From assembly GCA_033675265.1 (NCBI GenBank), contig JAUJYZ010000680.1, positions 324,048-388,047 on the forward strand: DNA of 64,000 nt, read 5' to 3'. Below the pieces are notes generated by a model. The model was not told the origin of the DNA. It saw only the letters and a list, made by a program, of their open reading frames with translations, and did no database searches. Positions within the stretch are counted from its first letter, which is position 1. Each line of letters starts with the position of its first letter. A program made the translations under genes and the position numbers. The DNA comes from Actinostola sp. cb2023. Lineage: Eukaryota > Cnidaria > Anthozoa > Actiniaria > Actinostolidae. This document shows, one piece after another, positions 26,370 through 39,000 of the stretch.

Positions 26370-29300
26370 ATGGCACATCAAAGTAAGTACAGCAGAATAT
26401 TTTTACTATTCGTTAACTTTAAACACCCTGACATTGCCATCGACTTGCTCGATTTAGACTCAATTTAGCAACAGTTTAAACTACGACTATCTTATCAAAC
26501 TCTCGATGTATGATAGCCAAGAATGAGTAGCAGCTAGAAACTCTCACAGTCTGACTATTTGGCAATAAAACGACACTCGTGAAGCGCAACGTCCAGCAGC
26601 AAAGGGCTTCGACGTCTTTACGAGTTCTCGGCTGTTCATTTGGACGAAGGCCTATCTAAACACATTTGTAGTGATTACATTTGTGATTAAATTCTCCAAG
26701 TCACTCTGATAATGCTTTTCGGTTGACTTTTGTTTGGACACAGCGTGAACACCACAGAATATTCTTGATACACCTCAATTCTTAAAGCAACCAATTACTG
26801 TTATAAGGTATCAAAAAGACGATGAAGAAAGTGTCAATGTGGGGGTAATACGAACATTAGTATAGCCAGTGCCTTAGTCAATATCTACAATACACCATCG
26901 CCTGTAGTTTGAGGACTACAACTTTTCCTTCAAATATGGCTTATATTACTACTGTAAAGATTCAACTGGCTTTCGTTTGAGTTAAAGATGAAGCTTTGTT
27001 TCGTTAGGCAAGCGCTAAGCACTTGCAAGGCCAGGATTCAAAAATTTCTCATCCATGACTATTTTCCCGAGTTCCTCAAGTTCAGAAAAACTTCACGATT
27101 TTGTAAATGGCAAACATTTGTCTTTTTCGGATTCTACTTTGTAAAGGAGTCATTTAGTAATGAAGTCATCATTTTCGGCCGTTATTTTCTCAGTTTATTC
27201 AATCCTTATACATACAAATTGTGTATGTATACTCCAGCGTTATGCTATGCAAACGAGAGTAGCAATAAGATCAAGTAGTCGCCGTCCTCCTTAACTACCA
27301 GCAAATCCCACTATCTAGTATAAACAATCTAAGGAAAAAAGATAAAAATTCTTTAGAAAAGTGGCGAAATTGAAGTGTCCCCAAGAAAAACACATTTTTC
27401 TAAAAAGATAAAATTTGATTCAGCAAGTTCCCGTGCAGAAACTTCACCGATAAAATACCAGTGATCGAAAAACAGTTTTATTCAGTTTTGGTGAAATCGT
27501 GAAATAATTAATTAATATACTGAATAGAGAGTTAACGAGTTATTTAACGTTAAACATCTCTAAAGATCTCTGACTTTAACAGTCATGAATTGACTCCGAT
27601 AACAAAACGATAAAATCAATATTTTCATTTGAACTGCGAGCCGGATTCAAGGAGCTATTACATTGAAGGGACGCTTTCTCCGTATATCTTCATTTTTATG
27701 GTTTGGCTTCATTTTCAAAAAGATAGACCTCAAAAAAGCCTCTTTTCGTCACAAGAAAACTCATACATTAGGCGTTCACAACGAAACATTCAATTTCAAA
27801 CTATGAAAGTCTCTGTCTTCATTTTTTTGGTCAGTGAATTACTCCGGTTTTCTATAAAACACATAAACCACAAGCAGAAGAGAACCAGGACTACAATTAA
27901 CTCCACCGTGCGAGTGTTTGCTGCATAGCAACCGTGATATCGCGAAAACGTTTCTCAGTCAGGCAAAGTGAGTCTTTGTTTAAGAAGTGTTACTCAGTTC
28001 TGCCCTTCAAACGAAAACTACCTTCTCATAAAGAAAATGGGCTACTTTTAGTTGAGAAATAGACACTGGAGCACACACAGGGCATTTATCGAGTTTTTAG
28101 ATCTATCGTGAGCACTGATTGAGCAATTCTATGAATATTTTATCAGTGATCAAGACCGGATCAATTCGAACGCTTTGTTAAGAAAATAAAAACGCATTCA
28201 TTAAAGCCAGTAAATTCAGAGCATCAAGAGCTTATATTAAATATTAGCTTAAATGGAACAATGCCATTATTAAACTTAATTGCCCTGATACGTATGCATT
28301 AGGATAATCCATCTTTGCTTAGAACGCTATGAATCAGTATATTTTATTGGCTAAAATCGCGCTCTCTTCGATTCGATTCCTTTTTTTTAAAAAAAGATTC
28401 GCTCAGTCAGTTTGAGAAATTCATTTGCGATCAGTACATATGATATATTGACATTGTATGCAATATTACTATCTTTTATTTATTTTTATTTTTACGGTTT
28501 TTTTTCGCTCAGTTGCCGGATTATTGCAAAGTTTAAAGGCGAAAATTATATCATCTCGTTTTGTTTATTTTTACTTTATCCTTTAAAAGCTATTTGACGA
28601 TAACTTCTGTTGAAAAACAATTTATTTGCCTTTTTATATTTTACTCGAATGAGGTGTGAACAGTCATTAGAAGTCTTATGCAACTTTCTGATACCCTGCT
28701 TCTTTAGCAAGTGTCAAACAGGTTTTAAATCTGTTTTCCCAAACAATTTTAAACCTGTTTTCAATCCCGAACAAGTTTTAAACCCGTTTTCCCTGTATTA
28801 ACAGACCTTTTGGTTTCTTTCAGTACCTATTCCCTTCCATCTACAATTTGAAAACCATGGAGGGATGAACCAACTAGGAGGTGCTTTCGTGAACGGGCGT
28901 CCACTTCCAGACTACATTCGCCACAGAATCATCCAACTCGCTGCCTATGGCGTTCCGCCCATGTGAGATCTCTCGAAGATTACTGGTATCGCATGGCTGC
29001 GTCAGCAAAATACTCGGTCGGTACTACGAAACTGGCTCCATACGGCCTGGGTCTATTGGTGGAAGCAAGCCCAAAGTGGCCACCCCTCCCGTCGTGTCCA
29101 AGATTCTACAGTACAAACAACAGAACCCCACCATATTTGCCTGGGAAATCAGGGACCGTCTTGTAGAGGAGGGAGTCTGTGATCGCGAGAACACGCCCAG
29201 CGTCAGCTCGATTAACCGAATTCTGAGGAACAAAGCTGCCGAAAGGGCTGCGCAGTTTGCCATGCTTGAAAGAGAGCGACAACACCTTGCTAGCTTGTAC

Positions 29301-30897
29301 GGGCTACACCCCTGGGGACCCATGTCAGAAACACCAATCCAATGGAGCTATCCAACCTATCACCACGCCCAGTCTGGCGAAGAAGAAAGGCTGATGCAAC
29401 AGGATTTGGAAAGGAAAATACTGGCTGATGCGTACTCTGAAGATATGATGTCAAAGTCACCAGATTATAACAGAGAGGACCCACACACAACATCTTCAAA
29501 AGGTATGTTTTAAACAATAAGATACAATTATAGTCTAATCATACAAAAAAAATCGTCCATTTTGTATCTGGGGACGAACGGAGAAAAAAATACCAAATCT
29601 ACCAAATATGGAATACTTAACCAAATATGGAATACTTAACCAAATATGGAATTCCTTAACCAAATATGGAATTCCTTTACCAAATATGGAATACTTAACC
29701 AAATATGGAATTCCTTAACCAAATATGGAATTCCTTTACCAAATATGGAATTACTTAACCAATTATATATGGAACTATTTAACCAAATATGGAATACATA
29801 ACCAAATATGGAATCACTACATGAAATATGGAATTACTTTACCAAATAAGGCATTGCAAATAAGGCGTTATTATTATTATTGCCCGGGTACATTAAGGAA
29901 CTTTCTGATATAAACGCATTTTAAAAATAAGTTACATTTAAATTGAAAAATTACATATTGATATTAAATTTCTCACTTGTAGAAGAATCAACATTAACAA
30001 ACAGAGAAGGAGAGACACACGACAGAGAGGAAGAACAATCCTTAACCACAAAAACCGCCGAAGAACGAAGCATTCCCGACGCCGCCGAGTTTCATCGTAA
30101 CCATGACGATACGAACGTAAAAGTCGACGACGACAGTACGAATGACAGTAATTCCGTACATGACGTCAGCAGTGACGACGAGCGACTGAAGAGTGACGAC
30201 ATTCAAGCCAATCAGAAAAGAAAGTTGAGAAGAAACAGAACGACGTTCAGTCCTGACCAATTGGAAATGCTAGAAAAAGAATTTGAAAAATCGCACTACC
30301 CGGATGTTGCGACACGAGAGGAGCTGGCAAACAAAATAGACATGTCAGAAGCTCGAGTTCAGGTGAATAAATAGCTCTGAGTTTTTCGTATTGAAATTAT
30401 CCACTCTTAAACGTGATTGATTACTTCAATTATTAAAATAAAAAAGTAAAAAAAAAAGTAAAAAAATACTTCAATTATTTATTTTTTTATAGAGAAAAAT
30501 GATTCCTTCAATTAAGCTTCAAGGTTGCTTAAGCAAGACTAAATCATAACGAAATCTATCATATATTATTATAAGAAGCTCATAAAGATCTGCTTTCTTC
30601 CCTCAGGTGTGGTTCTCCAATCGTCGTGCAAAATGGCGTCGACACCAGAAAATCGCCAACATGCCACACATGAGCCATCACTCCTTAGTGGGCAGCTGTT
30701 TCCCCATGTGCCGCGAATGTGACATGGCCGACAGACAATGCTCGGCTCTGATTGGTGGTCACTATGACCAAGCGCTAAATTCTCTCGACATGATAACGCG
30801 AAGAGATATGGCGTCCAGTTCGACCTCTACCACCATGATGCACACAGACACATCGAGTACTGGATGTGGACAGGAATGTTCTTGTTCGCGCGTCTAG
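26370..30897 (+). CDS. Pax: Pax transcription factor: paired domain plus full homeodomain
   Basis: Exons: candidate 26370-26382 (MAHQ, then a GTAAGT donor in phase 1), 28824-29502, 29983-30362, 30607-30897 (TAG 30895-30897); all junction phases agree. About 453 codons. Exon 2 encodes a whole paired domain from [19 protein letters not shown] to [10 protein letters not shown] (residues about 16-143). A homeodomain occupies about 312-371, with [11 protein letters not shown] and Ser at position 50, typical of Pax; the intron falls between codons 46 and 47. An acidic Asp/Ser-rich stretch precedes it and no clear octapeptide is seen. It would bind DNA in the nucleus as a developmental regulator. 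One extra C at 28955-28956 breaks the frame (GTTCCGCCC; paired domains have V-R-P-C here) and gives TGA at 28964; likely a sequence error. Homeodomain residues look Pax4/6-like, paired-domain residues mixed, so the cnidarian class (PaxC or PaxD) is open. Poly(A) signal 31131-31136. Confidence 0.92.
26383..28823. other. Putative Pax intron 1
   Basis: 2.44 kb between the candidate start exon and the paired-domain exon; no repeat arrays or inverted-repeat elements noticed. It ends in a pyrimidine-rich TTTGGTTTCTTTCAG acceptor. Its status as an intron depends on the start-exon assignment. Confidence 0.45.
29596..29850. repeat. Minisatellite in Pax intron 2
   Basis: Around twelve units of about 18-21 bp built on AACCAAATATGGAATTCCTT, alternating ATACTTAA and ATTCCTTT endings. 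It lies between the paired-domain and homeodomain exons. Confidence 0.93.
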
Positions 30898-31482
30898 AAT
30901 CAACCAACAACCAGTTATATACTACTTCATACGCGCTCTGGGTTGGCGGGGTCCAAGCAACCAAGCCTCGTCGCTGTCATGACAACATGGTTGCCATCGT
31001 CAAAATCTATACAAAAACGTTTTTGAACTTTATTAAATTGTACATTTTAAAATATAATTATTGTACCGCTTGTCGTACGAGACAAGCCATTTCCTTGACA
31101 TACTTCAATTATAATTGTTTTGAGATTTTCAATAAAATTTTATTGTATCGAGTTGAATGTATCGGAAAGAACAGTTTCATCGATATCTTGGAAGGTTGCC
31201 AAACTAGGATGACGTCATCAATGATCACTTGACACCAATCCAATGTAATTTATATTACAGGATGGCCAATCAGGATTGTAGAAAAAAATAAATTGCTTTC
31301 TGCTACTCAAATAAACAATCATCAATGAAAATCGTGTGCAGTCCGTGATCTTCCCCGGTTTGAATTTTTTATATTAAGATTTCAAAACTAGTGACAATAT
31401 TAATCAGTCAAAAATCCCCAGGCACATGCATAAGATAATTGATGTATACGTTAAAACAAACCCCTATCACTAATCGGCCTAA

Positions 31483-32545
31483 CAGCATCGCGGCACAAGT
31501 ACAGATGGGTAATGGTGTTAATATAAGGTAACCCCTTCAAACAAGTAATCTATCGGGGGTGACTGTTTACTCTACCCCTTACCACTCTACAATACCAACG
31601 AATCATAACCGAGTATCACGGCACAAGTAGATGAATTTAATGGGTAATGGTGTCAATATAAGGTAACCCAGTGAAACAAGTAATCTATCGGGGGTGACTG
31701 TTCACTGACTCTACCCCTTACAACTCTACAATACCAACGAATCGTAACAGCATCGTGGCACAAGTACAGATGAATAGGTAATGGTGTCAATATAAGGTAA
31801 CCCCTTCAAACAAGTAATCTATCGGGGGTGACTGTTTACTCTACCCCTTACCACTCTACAATACCAACGAATCATAACCGAGTATCACGGCACAAGTAGA
31901 TGAATTTAATGGGTAATGGTGTCAATATAAGGTAACCCAGTGAAACAAGTAATCTATGGGGGGGGACTGTTCACTCTACCCCTTACCACTCAACAATACC
32001 AACGAATCATAACCGAGTATCACGGCACAAGTACAGATGAATGGGTAATGGTGTCAATATAAGGTAACCCCTTCAAACAAGTAATCTATCGGGGGTGACT
32101 GTTCACTCTACCCCTTACCACTCATAATACCCACGAATCATAACAGCATCGTGGCACAAGTACAGATGAATAGGTAATGGTGTCAATATAAGGTAACCCC
32201 TTCAAACAAGTAATCAATCGGGGGTGACTGTTCACTCTACCCCTTACCACTCATAATACCCACGAATCATAACAGCATCGCGGCACAAGTACAGATGAAT
32301 GGGTAATGTTGTCAATATAAGGTAACCCCTTCAAACAAGTAATCTATCGGGGGTGACTGTTTACTCTACCCCTTACCACTCATAATACCCACGAATCATA
32401 ACAGCATCGCGGCACAAGTACAGATGAATGGGTAATGTTGTCAATATAAGGTAACCCCTTCAAACAAGTAATCTATCGGGGGTGACTGTTCACTCTACCC
32501 CTTACAACTCTACAATACCAACGAATCGTGCGCGGCACCAGTACA
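31483..32545. repeat. 130-bp satellite, about eight copies
   Basis: The marker (C/T)GGCACAAGT falls at 31491, 31620, 31756, 31889, 32023, 32152, 32281 and 32410, so periods are 129-136 bp. Units share ATATAAGGTAACCCC and AATCTATCGGGGGTGACTGT. Two sub-types (AACAGCATCG and ACCGAGTATC) partly alternate, suggesting higher-order duplication. It lies between the 3' ends of Pax and PAK1IP1. Confidence 0.96.
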
Positions 32546-33085
32546 GAATATAGAGGTACTGGTTATGATATAGATGGTTGGTTGTAGGTGGGCCCTTTTA
32601 GATGGCCCGAGTAATTCAGTTCTCTCTTTACACCAGCCATCTAATCAGAAAGGTCCGCATATATAATGTTCGTATTTATAATTAGTAGATTCGTTGTACT
32701 AAGTCGAAGCGACAAAATTATGTTTTTCTTAGAAAAGATAAACACGGCATTTGAACGTAAAATGGGCGTGTCCGTGTATGGCGGAAGGCGGAAAGAATAT
32801 TTTGGAAGCGCGAAAAGGAGCACGGGACAACCGCGAGGCAACTGGAACAGTAGTGCACGAATACAGCAAGAAAAGCTTTTATTGAATTTGTATTCAATCA
32901 TTCGCGTAAACTATGGCCAAGCTGATACCATTATCAGCCCATTGAATAGACGCGTTTTCACCAAGAACAAAATCAGATGTTTTGTTCTATGGCGTTACTT
33001 CCATCCTGTAATTTCCAGGAGTTACTCCAGGCGTTGCTGAGAATCATAGCAGTTTTAAGCAACCGCTTCCATGATCATTCGATTT

Positions 33086-36000
33086 CTATTTTTCCATTTT
33101 TAGGTCTTCGTCGTCTTCGTCTGGGGTTTCACTCGCTTCGTTTGGCTGTTCTGTAGGCTGACTTTGTTCTTCAGTTTGTTTCTTCTTCTTTTTCGATGAA
33201 CCCTTCTTCTTCTTTTTGACTTTCTTTTTTGTAGGTTCATCGCCTGAAATGCAATCGAAATGCAACACGAGTTCAAATTCATTCCAAATTACACGCAGTT
33301 AGTCATCACACGCAGTTAGTCATCAACATCACACGCAGTTAGTCATCATCATCACACGCAGTTAGTCATCATCATCATCACACGCAGTTAATCATCATCG
33401 TCACATGCAGTTAGTGATCATCATCACACGCAGTTAGTCATCAACATCATCACACGCAGTTAGTGATCATCATCACACGCAGTTGTCATCAACATCATCA
33501 CACGCAGTTAGTCATCAACATCATCACACGCAGTTAGTCATCATCATCACACGCAGTTAGTCATCATCATCATCACACGCAGTTAATCATCACCATCACA
33601 CGCAGTTAGTCATCATCATCACACGCAGTTAGTCATCAACATCACACGCAGTTAGTCATCAACATCATCACACGCAGTTAGTCATCATCATCATCACACG
33701 CAGTTAATCATCACCATCACACGCAGTTAGTCATCATCATCACACGCAGTTAGTCATCAACATCACACGCAGTTAGTCATCAACATCATCACACGCAGTT
33801 AGTCATCATCATCACACGCAGTTAGTCATCATCATCATCACACGCAGTTAATCATCATCATCATCACACGCAGTTAGTCATCAACATCATCACACGCAGT
33901 TAGTCGTCATCATCATCACACGCAGTTAGTCATCATCATCATCACACGCAGTTAGTCATCATCATCACACGCAGTTAGTCGTCATCATCATCACACGCAG
34001 TTAGTCATCATCACCATCACACGCAGTTAATCATCATCATCATCACACGCAGTTAGTCATCATCATCACACGCAGTTAGTCATCATCATCATCACACGCA
34101 GTTAATCATCATCATCATCACACGCAGTTAGTCGTCATCATCACACGCAGTTAGTCGTCATCATCATCACACGCAGTTAGTCATCACCATCACACGCAGT
34201 TAGTCATCATCATCATCACACGCAGTTAGTCATCATCATCACACGCAGTTAGTCATCAACATCACACGCAGTTAGTCATCATCATCATCACACGCAGTTA
34301 GTCATCAACATCATCACACGCAGTTAGTCGTCATCATCATCACACGCAGTTAGTCATCATCATCATCACACGCAGTTAGTCGTCATCATCATCACACGCA
34401 GTTAGTCATCAACATCACACGCAGTTAGTCATCATCACACGCATGACTAACTGCGTGTGATGATGTTGATGACTAACTGCGTGTCATCATCATGATCATC
34501 GTGATCACCAAACCAAACATCATCACCATCATAATTCTGATCACCACCACCATCATCATAGAGTAGATTTCGTATGACTGAAAAACTTACGACACGGACG
34601 TGCCGTGCCGTGACCGTGCCGTGCGCCGCGATTTTTCACAGTCATACGAAATCGACAACATCATCAACAACACTACCCTGGATACACCTATTTCACAAAA
34701 CGTTGTCTGTGAACTTATCTCAAGCGTACGCGACTAGACCGAAATGGAGCATGGGTAGATGGTACATTTTGATGTTTATGATCACGTTGAGCAACATCTG
34801 AATGTCTATTTGTGCTTTTCAGGTAATCATCAAGCGAGAGTACAACGCATAACTTAACTTGGCCACGTCAGAATTAGAATATGTTGACATACCCATGCTC
34901 CCTTTCGGTCTGGTCGCGTAGGCTTGACGGTCAAGTTCACCGACAACGTTTTATGAAATAGGTGTATATTCCGCGGACACGACAGACAGGTTACCCATTA
35001 CCCGTAGTGTTACCCATTACCCGCAGTGTTACCCATTACCCGTAGTGTTACCCATTACCCGTAGTGTTACCCATTACCCGCAGTGTTACCCATTACCCGT
35101 AGTGTTACCCATTACCCGTAGTGTTACCCATTACCCGTAGTGTTACCCATTACCCGTAGTGTTACCCATTACCCGCAGTGTTACCCATTACCCGTAGTGT
35201 TACCCATTACCCGTAGTGTTACCCATTACCCGCAGTGTTACCCATTACCCGCAGTGTTACCCATTACCCGCAGTGTTACCCATTACCCGCAGTGTTACCC
35301 ATTACCCGCAGTGTTACGCATTACCCGTAGTGTTACCCATTACCCGTAGTGTTACCCATTACCCGTAGTGTTACCCATTACCCGTAGTGTTCATACCCGT
35401 AGTGTTACCCATTACCCGTAGTGTTACGCATTACCCGTAGTGTTACCCATTACCCGTAGTGTTACCCAATACCCGTAGTTACCCATTACCCGTAGTGTTA
35501 CGCATTATCCGTAGTGTTACCCATTACCCGTAGTGTTACCCATTACCCGTAGTGTTACCCATTACCCGTAGTGTTACCCATTACCCGTAGTGTTACCCAA
35601 TACCCGTAGTTACCCATTACCCGTAGTGTTACGCATTATCCGTAGTGTTACCCATTACCCGTAGTGTTACCCATTACCCGTAGTGTTACCCAATACCCGT
35701 AGTGTTACCCAATACCCGTAGTGTTACCCATTACCCGTAGTGTTACGCATTACCCGTAGTGTTACCCATTACCCGTAGTGTTACCCAATACCCGTAGTTA
35801 CCCATTACCCGTAGTGTTACGCATTATCCGTAGTGTTACCCATTACCGTAGTAGTGTTACCCATTACCCGTAGTGTTACCCATTACCCGTAGTGTTACTT
35901 AATACCCGTAGTTACCCATTACCCATAGTGTTACCCATTACCCGTAGTGTTACCCATTACCCGTAGTGTTACTTAATACCCGTAGTTACCCATTACCCGT

Positions 36001-39000
36001 AGTGTTACCCATTACCCGTAGTGTTACCCATTACCCGTAGTGTTACTTAATACCCGTAGTTACCCATTACCCGTAGTGTTACCCATTACCCGTAGTGTTA
36101 CCCATTACCCGTAGTGTTACTTAATACCCGTAGTTACCCATTACCCGTAGTGTTACCCATTACCCGTAGTGTTACCCATTACCCATAGTTTTCAAACTTG
36201 ACACAAGTTGTGTTCAGACCCATTACCTGATTCTCTGCCTGGTCTTCGTTCGTTGTTATTTTCTTGGCTAGCTTCTTCGTGGGCGATTTCCTTCGTATCC
36301 TTACGAGTTTTAGGTGTTGGTTTTGTAGGGCAGGACACTGTTAAACAAGTGGGCCTGCCATTCATCTCATACCGCGCCACAAGATGCGCTTCTTCTTCGA
36401 ACTGAAAATAAAATGGACGTAACGGTTAAATCTTCTTTCGCGTTGTTATAGTCGTTTTCGTACGAGTGGGAAACCTACGGTACCGTGACACTCAAATGGC
36501 TTCCTTTCTGAACCAATCAGAAAGCATACAGATGCATCTCATCCAATCAAACTCTTTCAATACGGCAAGTCGCAGTGCGGTGACGGTGCGGTAACTTTCC
36601 CACTCATACAAAAACGACTATATTAACTGTCTGTAGTGTGAGTAAGTCACCTCCAACGCCATGTTTACGTTTTGTTTACGTCTTTTAGTTGCTCAGAAAA
36701 CTGCAAAGTCGGCCGTGAATTATGGTAAGACACCATTTCTGTCTAGTTACAGTTGTTTGTCAAGCTTGCTGCAATGCTTTGATACATCATCACTTGTCGC
36801 CATATTGTATTGAACCGCCCCCAAAACAGTCCCATAATACTTCGCGCAACATACTATAGTTACCAGGTTTCCGCCGGTTTTACTTCCTCCTCTTTTTTGC
36901 CGAGCCCCCGTACATGCAAATAGCAATACAGCCAGGACCAATGTAAAAGCAGTTTCGTATAACCATTCACAAAAGCCTATGTTCAAATCAATGGATAGTA
37001 TGTTTTTGTGACCTACATTTTCTGGATTGAACGACCATGCTCGTAGATCCCCATCAGACGACACGGAGAAAACGAGAACACAGTTGTCTTCATTTGGGAA
37101 AGGATCATGCACGACCTCGATGGCTTTTATTCTGCAATCAATGAGTAATGAGCGATTGATTTGTGGTTTGTAACGAGCATGCTTTGTTCGGATGTTAAAA
37201 GAGTATGCCATGAACACTGACACTGTGACTGACATAGCTCCACCCTTGACCGTCTCGTTGGACAAGCCACGTCGCAAGTGGATTTTAAAATACTCTTTGA
37301 ACGTGAACTATGTGTAACCCATATCTGTTGTGCAAGGAAGTGATTGCACTGCCACACTGATGTGTGGCTCCAAGATTGACCTTGTCAGTCATCTGACATC
37401 CTCCACATTGTGAACGATACTTTACCCTTATTGGCAGTACGCACTGGAGAAACGCAAATACAGTGCATCGTTTCACATCACTTTTCCGAGCGGTTACGGA
37501 GTTTGTTCGGAAGTTCGGCCGAAATACGCCTTGAACTTCAGAACTTCCCATGAGAATTCGGAAATTCGTTGGAAATGAAGTACAGACTCAATTTGCTTCC
37601 ATAACCAAATAATTCAAAACATCTATAGGGATATCTACTTTGGAAATGCATTGGAAATGTTCAAAACCTTGGAATTTCCAACTAATTTCTCTTGAATTTC
37701 CCATGAATTTCCCATGAATTTCCCATGAATTTCCCATGAATTTCCCATGAATTTCAAAGGTTTGAAGAGCACATGTCTATTGTACCAGTGTACCAGGGTA
37801 GATTTTATAAATTAATAAATGAACTGTAAACTTCACATAAAAAGCTTTGTTACTGAGTGTCGCCATACCTGCTTTCATGGCCAGGTACTGTCTGGATACA
37901 AGCTTCTTTTTCAATGTCAAATACTCGAATGCCATCAAACTCCCCACCTGCTACTATCAAAGTTTCCTGTAGGAACAAAAAAAACGTCATTTTGCATTCC
38001 AAGCAACAATAAAAACTTATAACCGTTATCGCTGAAGTGCAACCTTAATCACATCTTGTCTGGAAAATATTCAGACGCCAATCAAACAACATGGGCGTGT
38101 CCAATCATAGCGAAGCTAGTTTGATTGACGACAATCTAGACTGGAGTTTGTCTGAAATAGTTGTAATTAATTTAATTTTCAGGGTCACACATTAAAGATC
38201 ATTTGCGGAACAACTCACTGTTAAGAATTCGATAGCCAGGACAGGTCTTGGTAGTTCAAGGGTACATGAAAGAGATGCAGTCTAGAATGCAGAAAATACT
38301 GTAATATTTAATTAATCTTTAATTTTAATCTTTAATTAATAATTATTTTGAAATAATTATTACTTAATTTTCCTAATTTTAATGTTTAAAAACATTAAAA
38401 TGGTATGGTTTCTTTTCTAAATTGGAGGCAGATCTTGGCGTGAGTTATCTTTGTCAGTTTGTCTGTCTGTTTCTCTCTCCCAAAGCTATATAGATTATTA
38501 CAGTTAGAGTTGTGTAATACGGCTGGATATTTTTACGAGTCTTACCGTATTTTGACGAGCCGTAGGCAAGTCAAAATGCAAATAGACGAGTAAAAATGTC
38601 CAGCCGTATTACACAACTCTAACTGTAATAAATTGTTTATTATACGACAACAAAATTAACCAAAAAATGCTTATTTGTTAGCGTACAAAAGTTGTTTTTG
38701 TGTTTTGTTTGTGAATGCGCGCGCTATCGCATATTCAACATGCCATCGAGCGCGCTCTCAAGATATTTTTCGTTGGCTTTTCTCTGCTTTTTTTTTCACC
38801 AAAAAGATTGTTGTTTTTCTCTTATTTTCTACAAAGATTTCATTAAAAAGTTGTTGTGTGTTTCCCTATTTACTTTAGAAGTACTTTTCTATCGTTTTTT
38901 AGTGTCTTTTCTTTTTCCAATGAAAACAAAACTGGTTCGGCAAACCGGTTTGCGAACCGTGCAATAACACCCATTGAATAACGCCGTATATTTGCACTCG

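Noticed and set aside
33292..36189. Regular short repeats resembling a CRISPR array
   Set aside because: The units are contiguous without unique spacers and the context is an animal intron; they are VNTRs.
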